Assembly: GCF_008014745.1 (NCBI RefSeq)
Contig: NZ_VPFD01000038.1
Location: forward strand, 1-43,820
DNA length: 43,820 nucleotides
Source: Massilia arenae
Lineage (GTDB): Bacteria > Pseudomonadota > Gammaproteobacteria > Burkholderiales > Burkholderiaceae_D
Direction of reading: 5' to 3'
A program made the position numbers and the translations under genes. Below the pieces are notes generated by a model, which had not been told where the DNA came from, searched no databases, and was given only the letters and a program-made list of their open reading frames with translations. Each line of letters begins with the position of its first letter. Positions within the stretch are counted from its first letter, which is position 1. Shown one piece after another: positions 32,075-39,818 of the stretch.

Positions 32075-33112
32075 TTAATTGACGGCGCCGAGCTGGCGCG
32101 TGACCTGGACGAACTGCTCCAGCTTGGCGATGGCGGCGCCGGAAGCGATGGCTTCGCGCGCCTTCTGCAAGCCGGCTTCAATCGAGCCTGTCACGCCGGC
32201 CGCATACAGCGCGGTGCCGGCATTCAGGGCCACGATGTCGTGGGCCGGACCCGGCTCGCCGCGCAGCGCTTCCAGTATGCGCGCCTTCGACTCTTCGGCA
32301 TTGCTCACCTTGAGGTTGCGGCTCGAGATCATCGACAGGCCGAAGTCTTCCGGGTGGATCTCGTATTCGCGGATCTCGCCGTTGACCAGCTCACCGACCA
32401 GGGTGCCGGCGCCGAGCGAGACTTCGTCCATATTGTCGCGGCCCCACACCACCACTGCATGCTCGGCGCCGAGGCGCTGCAGCACGCGCACCTGGATGCC
32501 GACCAGGTCGGGGTGGAACACGCCCATCAGGATATTGGGTGCGCCGGCCGGATTGGTCAGCGGCCCGAGGATGTTGAAGATGCTGCGCACGCCCAGCTCG
32601 CGCCGCACCGGCGCCACGTGCTTCATCGCCGCGTGGTGGTTGGGAGCGAACATGAAGCCGATGCCGGTCTGGGCGATCGATTGGGCGATCTGCTCGGGCT
32701 TCAGGTCGATGTGGGCGCCGAAGGCTTCGATCACGTCGGCGCTGCCGGACGAGGACGAGACGCTGCGGCCGCCATGCTTGGCCACGCGCGCGCCGGCGGC
32801 GGCGGCCACGAACATCGAGGCGCTCGAGATATTGAAGGTGTTGGCGCCGTCGCCGCCGGTGCCGACGATGTCGAGCAGGTGAGTGGTGTCGGCCATCGGC
32901 ACCTTGGTCGAGAACTCGCGCATCACCTGGGCGGCGGCGGTGATCTCGCCGATGGTTTCCTTCTTGACCCGCAGGCCCATGGTCAGGGCCGCGACCATGG
33001 TCGGCGACATCTCGCCCGCCATGATCTGGCGGAACAGATGCAGCATCTCGTCGTGGAAGATCTCGCGGTGTTCGATACAGCGCAGCAGCGCTTCTTGTGG
33101 GGTGATCGGCAT
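32075..33112 (-). CDS. trpD: anthranilate phosphoribosyltransferase
   Basis: 345-residue enzyme joining anthranilate to PRPP. Diagnostic blocks: LLDIVGTGGDGANTFNISSA (PRPP loop), KHGGRSVSSSSGSADVIEAF, GFMFAPNHHAAMKHVAPVRR and FNILGPLTNPAGAPNILMG. No TrpG fusion. It is separated from trpG by a 207-bp gap that carries a REP-like inverted pair (33154-33257), the only sizeable gap within trpE-G-D-C. Confidence 0.97.
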   Translation of the reverse strand: MPITPQEALLRCIEHREIFHDEMLHLFRQIMAGEMSPTMVAALTMGLRVKKETIGEITAAAQVMREFSTKVPMADTTHLLDIVGTGGDGANTFNISSASMFVAAAAGARVAKHGGRSVSSSSGSADVIEAFGAHIDLKPEQIAQSIAQTGIGFMFAPNHHAAMKHVAPVRRELGVRSIFNILGPLTNPAGAPNILMGVFHPDLVGIQVRVLQRLGAEHAVVVWGRDNMDEVSLGAGTLVGELVNGEIREYEIHPEDFGLSMISSRNLKVSNAEESKARILEALRGEPGPAHDIVALNAGTALYAAGVTGSIEAGLQKAREAIASGAAIAKLEQFVQVTRQLGAVN

Positions 33113-33153
33113 GGCGGTTCCAGTAGGGTTTCAGTATTCGCTAGCGCTTGAGC

Positions 33154-33257
33154 CGTCGTTCCCGCGGAGGCGGGAACCTAAGTTCGTTGCGTACCCGGTA
33201 TTCAATAATTACGGGGTTGCGGAGAGGACTTGGATTCCCGCCTTCGCGGGAATGACG
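33154..33257. repeat. REP-like inverted pair in trpG-trpD gap
   Basis: Two 26-bp palindromic units in opposite orientation, 33154-33179 (TTCCCGCGGAGGCGGGAA core) and 33232-33257 (ATTCCCGCCTTCGCGGGAAT core), about 50 bp apart. Cores of this GTCATTCCCGCGAAGGCGGGAA type are dispersed repeats in many proteobacterial genomes, often mobilised by RAYT/TnpA-REP proteins. In the trp transcript each forms a stable hairpin and may stabilise upstream or reduce downstream mRNA. Confidence 0.8.
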
Positions 33258-33319
33258 TGCTGGAGACGCGGGTGTTCTGTGACGTGGTCGGCGTGCGTGC
33301 AGCGACTTCAAGCGCGCGC

Positions 33320-33883
<564 letters not shown>

Positions 33884-33884
33884 G

Positions 33885-35381
33885 TCAGAACTCCCCATCC
33901 AGGCCATCTTGCACTTGCTCGGCCGCGCGCAGCACGGCGCGCGCTTTCTTTTCAGTCTCTTGCCATTCCATCTCGGGGATCGAGTCGGCCACGATGCCGG
34001 CCGCGGCCTGCACGTACAGGTTGCCGTCCTTGATCACGCCGGTGCGGATCGCGATGGCGACGTCCATCTCGCCGCCGAAGCTCAGGTAGCCGCAGGCGCC
34101 GCCATAGATGCCGCGCTTCACGGGCTCGAGCTCGTCGATCACTTCCATCGCCCGCACTTTCGGCGCGCCGGTGAGCGTGCCGGCCGGGAAGGTCGCGCGC
34201 AGCACGTCGAGGTTCGACATGCCGTCTTTCAGCTTGCCTTCGACGTTGGAGACGATGTGCTGCACGTGCGAGTATTTTTCGATGACCATGCGGTCCGTCA
34301 CCTTGACGCTGCCGATGTCGGCGATGCGGCCGATGTCGTTGCGCGCCAGGTCGATCAGCATCACGTGCTCGGCGACTTCCTTCGGATCGTTCAGCAGTTC
34401 TTCGGCCAGCGCCGCATCCTGCTCGGGCGTCGCGCCGCGGCCGCGGGTGCCGGCGATCGGGCGCAGGGTGACCTTGCGGCCGCCTTCGGGCGACAGCTCG
34501 TTGCGCACCAGGATCTCGGGCGAGGCGCCGACGATCTGCATGTCGCCGAAGTTGTAGTAGTACATATACGGCGACGGGTTCAGCGAGCGCAGCGAGCGGT
34601 ACAGCGACAGCGGCGAATCGACGTAGGGTTTGCGGATGCGCTGGCCGATCTGCACCTGCATCAGGTCGCCCGCCATCACGTATTCATGGGCTTTCGCGAC
34701 GGCCTTGAGGTAATCCTCCTTGCTGAAGTCGCGCACGGCTTCGGTACGCACCGAGCTCGAGGTGACCGGTGCGTCGACGCTCCGGCGCAGCATCATGCGC
34801 AAGTCTTTCAGGCGCTGGCGGCCGCGCGAATAGCTTTCTGGCTGGCCCGGGTCGGCGTACACGATCAGGTACAGCTTGCCGGACAGGTTGTCGATCACCG
34901 CCAGTTCTTCGGTCACCATCAGCTGGATGTCCGGCAGGCCCAGTTCGTCGCGCGGGGCGGTGTCGGCCAGCTTGCGTTCGATGTGGCGCACCGTGTCGTA
35001 GCCGAAGTAGCCGGCCAGGCCGCCGCAGAAGCGCGGCAGGCCGGGACGCAGGGCCACCTTGAAGCGCGCCTGGAATTGCTCGATGAAGTCGAGCGGATTG
35101 CCTTCGTGCGTCTCGATCACTTCGTCGTTGCGGACGATTTCGGTGAGGTTGCCGGTGGTGCGCAGCAGCGTGTGGGCCGGCAGGCCGATGAAGGAGTAGC
35201 GGCCGAAGCGCTCGCCGCCGACCACCGACTCCAGCAGGAAGGTGTTCTTGCCGGTGTGCTGGGACTGGGCCAGCTTGAGGTAGAGCGTGAGCGGGGTTTC
35301 GAGGTCGGCGAAGGCTTCCGCGATCAGTGGAATGCGGTTGTAGCCCTGGTTGGCCAGCGACTTGAATTCGAGTTCGGTCAT
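33885..35381 (-). CDS. trpE: anthranilate synthase component I
   Basis: 498-residue enzyme converting chorismate to anthranilate. N-terminal LLESVVGGERFGRYSFIG carries the LLES motif that binds Trp for feedback inhibition. C-terminal chorismate-binding blocks: GDLMQVQIGQRI, PSPYMYYYNFGDMQIVGASP, RPIAGTRGRGATPEQD, HVMLIDLARNDIGRI and FPAGTLTGAPKVRAMEVID. GGAGAAAAC precedes the ATG. Upstream lie an attenuator hairpin (35427-35470) and a Trp-rich leader peptide gene, so both transcription and activity respond to Trp. Confidence 0.97.
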   Translation of the reverse strand: MTELEFKSLANQGYNRIPLIAEAFADLETPLTLYLKLAQSQHTGKNTFLLESVVGGERFGRYSFIGLPAHTLLRTTGNLTEIVRNDEVIETHEGNPLDFIEQFQARFKVALRPGLPRFCGGLAGYFGYDTVRHIERKLADTAPRDELGLPDIQLMVTEELAVIDNLSGKLYLIVYADPGQPESYSRGRQRLKDLRMMLRRSVDAPVTSSSVRTEAVRDFSKEDYLKAVAKAHEYVMAGDLMQVQIGQRIRKPYVDSPLSLYRSLRSLNPSPYMYYYNFGDMQIVGASPEILVRNELSPEGGRKVTLRPIAGTRGRGATPEQDAALAEELLNDPKEVAEHVMLIDLARNDIGRIADIGSVKVTDRMVIEKYSHVQHIVSNVEGKLKDGMSNLDVLRATFPAGTLTGAPKVRAMEVIDELEPVKRGIYGGACGYLSFGGEMDVAIAIRTGVIKDGNLYVQAAAGIVADSIPEMEWQETEKKARAVLRAAEQVQDGLDGEF

Positions 35382-35426
35382 GTTTTCTCCGTGCCGCCCG
35401 GGGTTGGTGGGGCGGTGGTGTACTTC

Positions 35427-35470
35427 AAAAAACCTGCCGGGGGAAGTGTGCAAACGAACGCACCCGGCAG
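35427..35470 (-). terminator. trp attenuator terminator
   Basis: On the minus strand CTGCCGGG (at 35463-35470) pairs perfectly with CCCGGCAG (35434-35441); GTGCG/GCAC pairing can extend the stem with a bulge, and GTTTTTT follows. It sits between the Trp-rich leader ORF and trpE, as an attenuator does. The CTGGC of the leader ORF can pair with GCCGG of the stem's left arm (with one G-U), a candidate antiterminator; a full fold was not computed. Confidence 0.85.
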
Positions 35471-35483
35471 CAATCGATACGGC

Positions 35484-35570
35484 TTAGTTAGCCCAGGATT
35501 GCCAGCGTCGCCAAAGCCAGGCCTCAAGGGCGCCGGTCTGGTTGACAGTGTGTTTTTTGGTGAAAAACAT
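35484..35570 (-). CDS. trpL: trp operon leader peptide
   Basis: 28-codon ORF, ATG at 35568-35570, TAA at 35484-35486. Trp codons at positions 18, 20, 23 and 26 (WLWRRWQSW) make 4 of 11 residues Trp in the last part, which would be extraordinary by chance given how rare TGG is. It ends 14 nt before the attenuator stem and 103 nt before trpE. The stop codon lies in a small GGCT/AGCC hairpin. When Trp-tRNA is scarce a ribosome should stall on these codons and favour an antiterminator. No clear Shine-Dalgarno is visible before the ATG, and transcription probably enters from gph or a promoter within it. Confidence 0.85.
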   Translation of the reverse strand: MFFTKKHTVNQTGALEAWLWRRWQSWAN

Positions 35571-35581
35571 GTATAGATGAC

Positions 35582-36280
35582 TTAGTTTGCGGTGCGATTG
35601 TGTGCAGCGATCAGGGTCGCCGCTTCGAGTAGCGAATCAACTATACCATCGGATTGAATTTCTTGTACAGGGCGTCCGTGGTTATAACCATATGGGACGG
35701 TCAACACGAAGCAGCCTGCGCCACGGGCGCTTTCGGCATCGTTGGACGAGTCGCCGATCGCCACCACGCAGCTCGGCGGCAGGTCGAGCGCGGCGCAGGC
35801 GCCAAGCATCGGCATCGGGTCCGGTTTCTTCTTCGCGAACGAATCGCCGCCGAACACCTGCTCGAAATAGGGCGCCAGGCCTTTCTGGTCGAGCAGCGGC
35901 AGGGTAAAGGCAACAGGCTTGTTGGTCACGCACACCAGGCGCAGGCCGAGGTCTTGCATGGCCTGCAGGCCTTCGAGCACACCGTCGAATAGCGTGCTGC
36001 GGTCGCCGTTGATGGCGAGGTAGTGACGCTGGTAGCCGGCGATCGCTTCATCGTACGCCGCATCGACTCGTGTGGCGTCCCAGTCGAGCAGGAGCGCGTC
36101 GCGCACCAGCTTTTCGGAGCCCTTGCCGACCAGCGGCTTGATGACCGCCTGGGTGATGGGGCCCAAGCCCAGGTCGGCGCGCATGCCGTTCAGGGCCGCT
36201 TCGAAGTCGGGCACCGTGTCGAGCATGGTGCCGTCGAGGTCGACGATGGCGGCCCGGATGCCTGCTGCGCCGGCCCGCAT
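35582..36280 (-). CDS. gph: phosphoglycolate phosphatase
   Basis: 232-residue HAD-superfamily phosphatase hydrolysing 2-phosphoglycolate. Motif I VDLDGTMLDT (Asp nucleophile), motif II VCVTNKP, motif III FAKKKPDPMP and motif IV VVAIGDSSNDAESARGAGC are intact, with a helical cap after motif I. ATG overlaps the rpe stop (TAATG). The rpe-gph-trpE order is common in beta- and gamma-proteobacteria. Confidence 0.95.
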   Translation of the reverse strand: MRAGAAGIRAAIVDLDGTMLDTVPDFEAALNGMRADLGLGPITQAVIKPLVGKGSEKLVRDALLLDWDATRVDAAYDEAIAGYQRHYLAINGDRSTLFDGVLEGLQAMQDLGLRLVCVTNKPVAFTLPLLDQKGLAPYFEQVFGGDSFAKKKPDPMPMLGACAALDLPPSCVVAIGDSSNDAESARGAGCFVLTVPYGYNHGRPVQEIQSDGIVDSLLEAATLIAAHNRTAN

Positions 36281-36951
36281 TATTTGCCCACCGTCGCCAA
36301 CTCGGCGCGCATGGCGTCGATCACCGCCTTGTAGTCCGGCTTGCCGAAGATGGCCGAGCCGGCGACGAAGGTGTCGGCGCCGGCGGCAGCGGCGGCGGCG
36401 ATGTTCTCGGCCTTGATGCCGCCATCGACTTCCAGCATGATGTCGCGGCCTGATTCATCGATCATGCGGCGCGCGATCGCGATCTTCTTCAGTGCTTCGG
36501 GGATGAAGGACTGGCCGCCGAAGCCCGGATTGACCGACATGATCAGGATCATGTCGATCTTGTCCATCACGTGTTCCAGGTAGTGCATCGGCGTGCCCGG
36601 GTTGAACACCAGGCCGGCCTTGCAGCCGTGGTCGCGGATCAGTTGCAGGGTGCGGTCGATGTGTTCCGAGGCTTCCGGGTGGAAGGTGATGATGTTGGCG
36701 CCGGCCTTGGCGAAATCGGGGATGATGCGGTCCACCGGCTTGACCATCAGGTGCACGTCGATCGGCACGTCCACATGCGGGCGGATCGCCTGGCACACCA
36801 GCGGGCCGATGGTCAGGTTCGGGACGTAGTGGTTGTCCATCACGTCGAAGTGGATGATGTCGGCGCCGGCTGCGACGACGTTGCGCACTTCCTCGCCCAG
36901 GCGGGCGAAATCGGCGGACAGGATGCTGGGAGCGATGCGGTAGGTGGTCAT
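36280..36951 (-). CDS. rpe: ribulose-phosphate 3-epimerase
   Basis: 223-residue TIM-barrel enzyme interconverting ribulose 5-phosphate and xylulose 5-phosphate. Diagnostic YRIAPSILSADFARLGEEV start, IIHFDVMDNHYVPNLTIGP (catalytic Asp and metal His), DVHLMVKPVDRII, MSVNPGFGGQSFIPEALKKI and LEVDGGIKAENIAAAAAAGA (second catalytic Asp). It is the first gene of the minus-strand rpe-gph-trp unit. Confidence 0.97.
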   Translation of the reverse strand: MTTYRIAPSILSADFARLGEEVRNVVAAGADIIHFDVMDNHYVPNLTIGPLVCQAIRPHVDVPIDVHLMVKPVDRIIPDFAKAGANIITFHPEASEHIDRTLQLIRDHGCKAGLVFNPGTPMHYLEHVMDKIDMILIMSVNPGFGGQSFIPEALKKIAIARRMIDESGRDIMLEVDGGIKAENIAAAAAAGADTFVAGSAIFGKPDYKAVIDAMRAELATVGK

Positions 36952-37152
36952 GGGACGATGGGGCGGGATTGAACAAGAAGCCGCTATTCTACGCCGGTCG
37001 GGGCCCGGGTTGGCGTCTTGCGGCCCGTTCTTCCCGCTTGCAGCGCCGGGATCGGGCCGCAGGCGGTATCATTATTGTTGTTTGCGCCACACGGCGCGCC
37101 GGCCGCCGCGTAGAGAGCAGCGGCCTTGTTAATGATCATCCAAGGAAACCCG

Positions 37153-37527
37153 ATGCCCGCCTACGATTTCACTGTTACCGTCAGAACGCAATACCTGCCG
37201 GAGCAGTCCGACCCTGACCGGAGCCAGTTCGTGTTCAGCTACGCCATCACGATCAAAAACACCGGCAGCATCGCGGCCCAGCTCATCTCACGCCATTGGG
37301 TGATCCTTGACGCCAACAACCAGATGCAAGAAGTCCGCGGGCTGGGCGTGGTCGGCCACCAGCCGCTGCTGCAGCCGGGCGAACAGTTCGAGTACACCAG
37401 CGGCACCCAGCTCGGCACCGCCCAGGGTTCGATGCGCGGCGAATACTTCTGCGTGGCCGAGGACGGCCATCGCTTCGAGACCCCGATCCCCGAATTCGTG
37501 CTGTCGCCGCCACGTTCGCTGCACTGA
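37153..37527 (+). CDS. apaG: ApaG (Co2+/Mg2+ efflux protein family)
   Basis: 124-residue protein with the FN3-like ApaG domain: YDFTVTVRTQYLPEQSDPDR, FSYAITIKNTGSIAAQLISR, HWVILDANNQMQEVRGLGVV, QPLLQPGEQFEYTSGTQL and GSMRGEYFCVAEDGHRFET match the family over its full length. AAGGAA lies seven bases before the chosen ATG. E. coli ApaG is associated with Co2+ resistance and its biochemical role is unclear. Confidence 0.95.
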   Translation: MPAYDFTVTVRTQYLPEQSDPDRSQFVFSYAITIKNTGSIAAQLISRHWVILDANNQMQEVRGLGVVGHQPLLQPGEQFEYTSGTQLGTAQGSMRGEYFCVAEDGHRFETPIPEFVLSPPRSLH

Positions 37528-37656
37528 TCAGGGCCGCTTGTCGCTGCTGTCGTCGTCCTTGCGGTCGACGTCCTTGCGGCCGGCGAACATGGTCCACCAG
37601 ACGATAAATACGAGCAGGAACAGCGCCACGCCGGCTTCCACCATCAGGATCCACAT
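37528..37656 (-). CDS. small single-pass membrane protein
   Basis: 42-residue hypothetical protein. ATG (MWILMVEAG) preceded by GGAGA with ideal spacing; another in-frame ATG four codons earlier (37668) is possible but its ribosome binding site is too close. One hydrophobic segment WILMVEAGVALFLLVFIVWW (residues 2-21) is followed by a charged tail GRKDVDRKDDDSSDKRP, the usual look of a small inner-membrane protein. It ends directly against apaG (convergent) and its start lies 20 bp from the divergent mltA start. Confidence 0.6.
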   Translation of the reverse strand: MWILMVEAGVALFLLVFIVWWTMFAGRKDVDRKDDDSSDKRP

Positions 37657-37675
37657 ATTCGTCTCCATGCCTTTT

Positions 37676-38920
37676 ATGTATACGACACGCCGCAGTGTAC
37701 CTTCCCTGATCGCCTTCGTCTGCCTGTTGAGCGCCTGCTCGACCACGCCGCAGCCGGAACAGCCGCCCATCACGATGCCGCCGCCGGTGGGGCCGGTGGT
37801 GGTGCCGCCGACGCCGCCCGCCGACCAGCCGGCGCCTGCACCAGAACCTCCGCCCGCACCGACGCCGCCCCTGACGCCGGTGAGTTTCGAGGCGCTGCCC
37901 GGCTGGCAGCAGGACGACGTGCGCCAGGCCTGGCCGGCCTTCCAGCAGTCGTGCAGCGTGCTGGCCACGCGCGCGGCCGAGTGGAAGACGCCCTGCGCGG
38001 CGGCGCGCTCGGTCAACGCCGGCGATGTGGCGGGGGTGCGCCGCTTCTTCGAGACGTATTTCGTGCCCAACCAGGTGCGCAATCCTGACGGCAGCGACAC
38101 CGGCATGGTCACCGGCTATTACGAGGCGATGCTGTACGGCTCGCGCAAGCGCGGCGGCGCTTACCAGACCCCGCTGTACCGGGTGCCGGACGACCTGGTC
38201 ACGGTCGACCTGGGCGGCATTTATCCAGACCTGCAGAACCGGCGCCTGCGCGGGCGGCTGTCGGGCAAGTCGCTGGTGCCTTATTACAGCCGCGCCGAGA
38301 TCGACCGCGCGCCACTGAAGGGCAGGGAACTGCTGTGGGTGAACGATCCGGTGGAGGCATTCTTCCTCGAGGTGCAGGGCTCGGGCCGCGTGCAGCTCGA
38401 TGGCGGCGACACAGTGCGGGTCGGCTATGCCGACCAGAATGGCCATCCATATAAGGCGATCGGACGCTGGTTCGTGGAGCAGGGCATATTGAGCCCCGAC
38501 CAGGTGTCGGCGCAGTCGATCCGCGCCTGGCTGGCGGCCAATCCGGCGCGCCGCCAGGAAGTGCTGAACGTGAACGCCAGTTATATCTTCTTCACCGAGC
38601 AGAAAGTCACCGATCCGAACGCCGGCCCGCGCGGCGCGCTGAACGTGCCGCTCACGCCGGGCCGCTCGATCGCGATCGATCGCACCATCCTGCCGCTGGG
38701 CGCGCCGGTCTGGCTGTCGACCACCATGCCCAAGGATGGGGCGCCGCTGCAGCGCCTGGTGATGGGGCAGGATGTGGGCGGCGCGATCCGCGGCGCGGTA
38801 CGGGCCGACTTTTTCTTCGGCTTCGGGCCGGATGCGACCGAGAACGCGGGCCTGATGAAGCAGCAGGGCTCGTTGTGGGTGCTGCTGCCCAAGGCCGCGG
38901 CGCCGGACACGGCCCGCTAG
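37676..38920 (+). CDS. mltA: membrane-bound lytic murein transglycosylase A
   Basis: 414-residue outer-membrane lipoprotein cleaving peptidoglycan to 1,6-anhydromuropeptides. Signal peptide with lipobox LSAC, then a long Pro-rich linker (about 23-65; PPAPTPPLTP), a MltA beta-barrel domain with TGYYEAMLYGSRKRGGAYQT, PVEAFFLEVQGSGRVQLDGG and a 3D domain (MGQDVGGAIRGAVRADFFFG) carrying the catalytic Asp residues. An ATG three codons earlier (37667) is an alternative; neither has a clear Shine-Dalgarno. Confidence 0.92.
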   Translation: MYTTRRSVPSLIAFVCLLSACSTTPQPEQPPITMPPPVGPVVVPPTPPADQPAPAPEPPPAPTPPLTPVSFEALPGWQQDDVRQAWPAFQQSCSVLATRAAEWKTPCAAARSVNAGDVAGVRRFFETYFVPNQVRNPDGSDTGMVTGYYEAMLYGSRKRGGAYQTPLYRVPDDLVTVDLGGIYPDLQNRRLRGRLSGKSLVPYYSRAEIDRAPLKGRELLWVNDPVEAFFLEVQGSGRVQLDGGDTVRVGYADQNGHPYKAIGRWFVEQGILSPDQVSAQSIRAWLAANPARRQEVLNVNASYIFFTEQKVTDPNAGPRGALNVPLTPGRSIAIDRTILPLGAPVWLSTTMPKDGAPLQRLVMGQDVGGAIRGAVRADFFFGFGPDATENAGLMKQQGSLWVLLPKAAAPDTAR

Positions 38921-39038
38921 GCCTGCGTCCGGCAGATCATTTGCAGCGTATCTACCTTGACTCAACAACCCGCTCGACTTGACGTACGCGTAAAGCGCTA
39001 GAATCGCAGAGTCGTGATTAACCAAATAAGGGTGTGAT

Positions 39039-39815
39039 ATGGAATATGCTGACCTGTTGATCGAGAACCATGGCAAGGTTGTCGTGGTACGCCTGAACCG
39101 TCCAAAGGCGATGAATGCGCTGAACGACAATATGATGAACGAGTTGGGCGACGCCCTGCGCAAGTTCGACAAGGATCCAGCGATCAATGTGATCGTGCTG
39201 ACGGGCAGCGAGAAGGCGTTCGCGGCGGGCGCCGATATCGCCGCGATGGCCAATTACGATTACCAGGAAACCTACGGCAATAACTACATCGGCCGTAACT
39301 GGGAACACATCCTCGACATCCGCAAGCCGGTCATCGGCGTGGTCTCGGGTTATTGCCTGGGCGGCGGTTGCGAGCTGGCGATGATGTGCGATTTCCTGAT
39401 CGCCGCCGACAGCGCCAAATTCGGCCAGCCAGAGATCAAGGTCGGCGTCACCCCTGGCGCGGGCGGCACCCAGCGCCTGCCGCGCGCGATTTCCAAGTCG
39501 AAGGCGATGGACATGCTGCTCACCACGCGCATGATCGACGCCGCCGAGGCCGAGCGCACCGGCCTGGTGTCGCGCGTGTACCCGGCGGCCGAGGTGATGG
39601 AAGAGTCGATCAAGATCGCCCAAGGCATCGCCGAGATGCCGGTGTCGGTGGCGATGCAGATCAAGGATTGCGTCAATCAGGCGTATGAGACGACCCTGAG
39701 CCAGGGCGTGGCCTACGAGCGCCGCTATTTCCACGCCGGTTTCGGCACGCCTGCCCAGAAAGAAGGCATGTCGGCCTTCCTCGAAAAGCGCAAGCCGGAC
39801 TTCGAAGGGCTGTAA
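39039..39815 (+). CDS. enoyl-CoA hydratase
   Basis: 258-residue crotonase-fold hydratase adding water to trans-2-enoyl-CoA in beta-oxidation. Blocks: VVVVRLNRPKAMNALNDNMM, AFAAGADIAAM (oxyanion hole), VSGYCLGGGCELAMMCDF (second oxyanion Gly and first catalytic Glu region), FGQPEIKVGVTPGAGGTQRL (second Glu). Length and motifs are those of short-chain hydratases (PaaF/EchA). AAGGGTG upstream of the ATG serves as ribosome binding site. The next gene begins 3 bp after the stop although it is functionally unrelated. Confidence 0.94.
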   Translation: MEYADLLIENHGKVVVVRLNRPKAMNALNDNMMNELGDALRKFDKDPAINVIVLTGSEKAFAAGADIAAMANYDYQETYGNNYIGRNWEHILDIRKPVIGVVSGYCLGGGCELAMMCDFLIAADSAKFGQPEIKVGVTPGAGGTQRLPRAISKSKAMDMLLTTRMIDAAEAERTGLVSRVYPAAEVMEESIKIAQGIAEMPVSVAMQIKDCVNQAYETTLSQGVAYERRYFHAGFGTPAQKEGMSAFLEKRKPDFEGL

Positions 39816-39818
39816 TCG

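Noticed and set aside
38979..39004. TTGACG and TAGAAT before the enoyl-CoA hydratase as a promoter
   Set aside because: The spacer is only 14 bp, too short for a normal sigma70 promoter; left unannotated.
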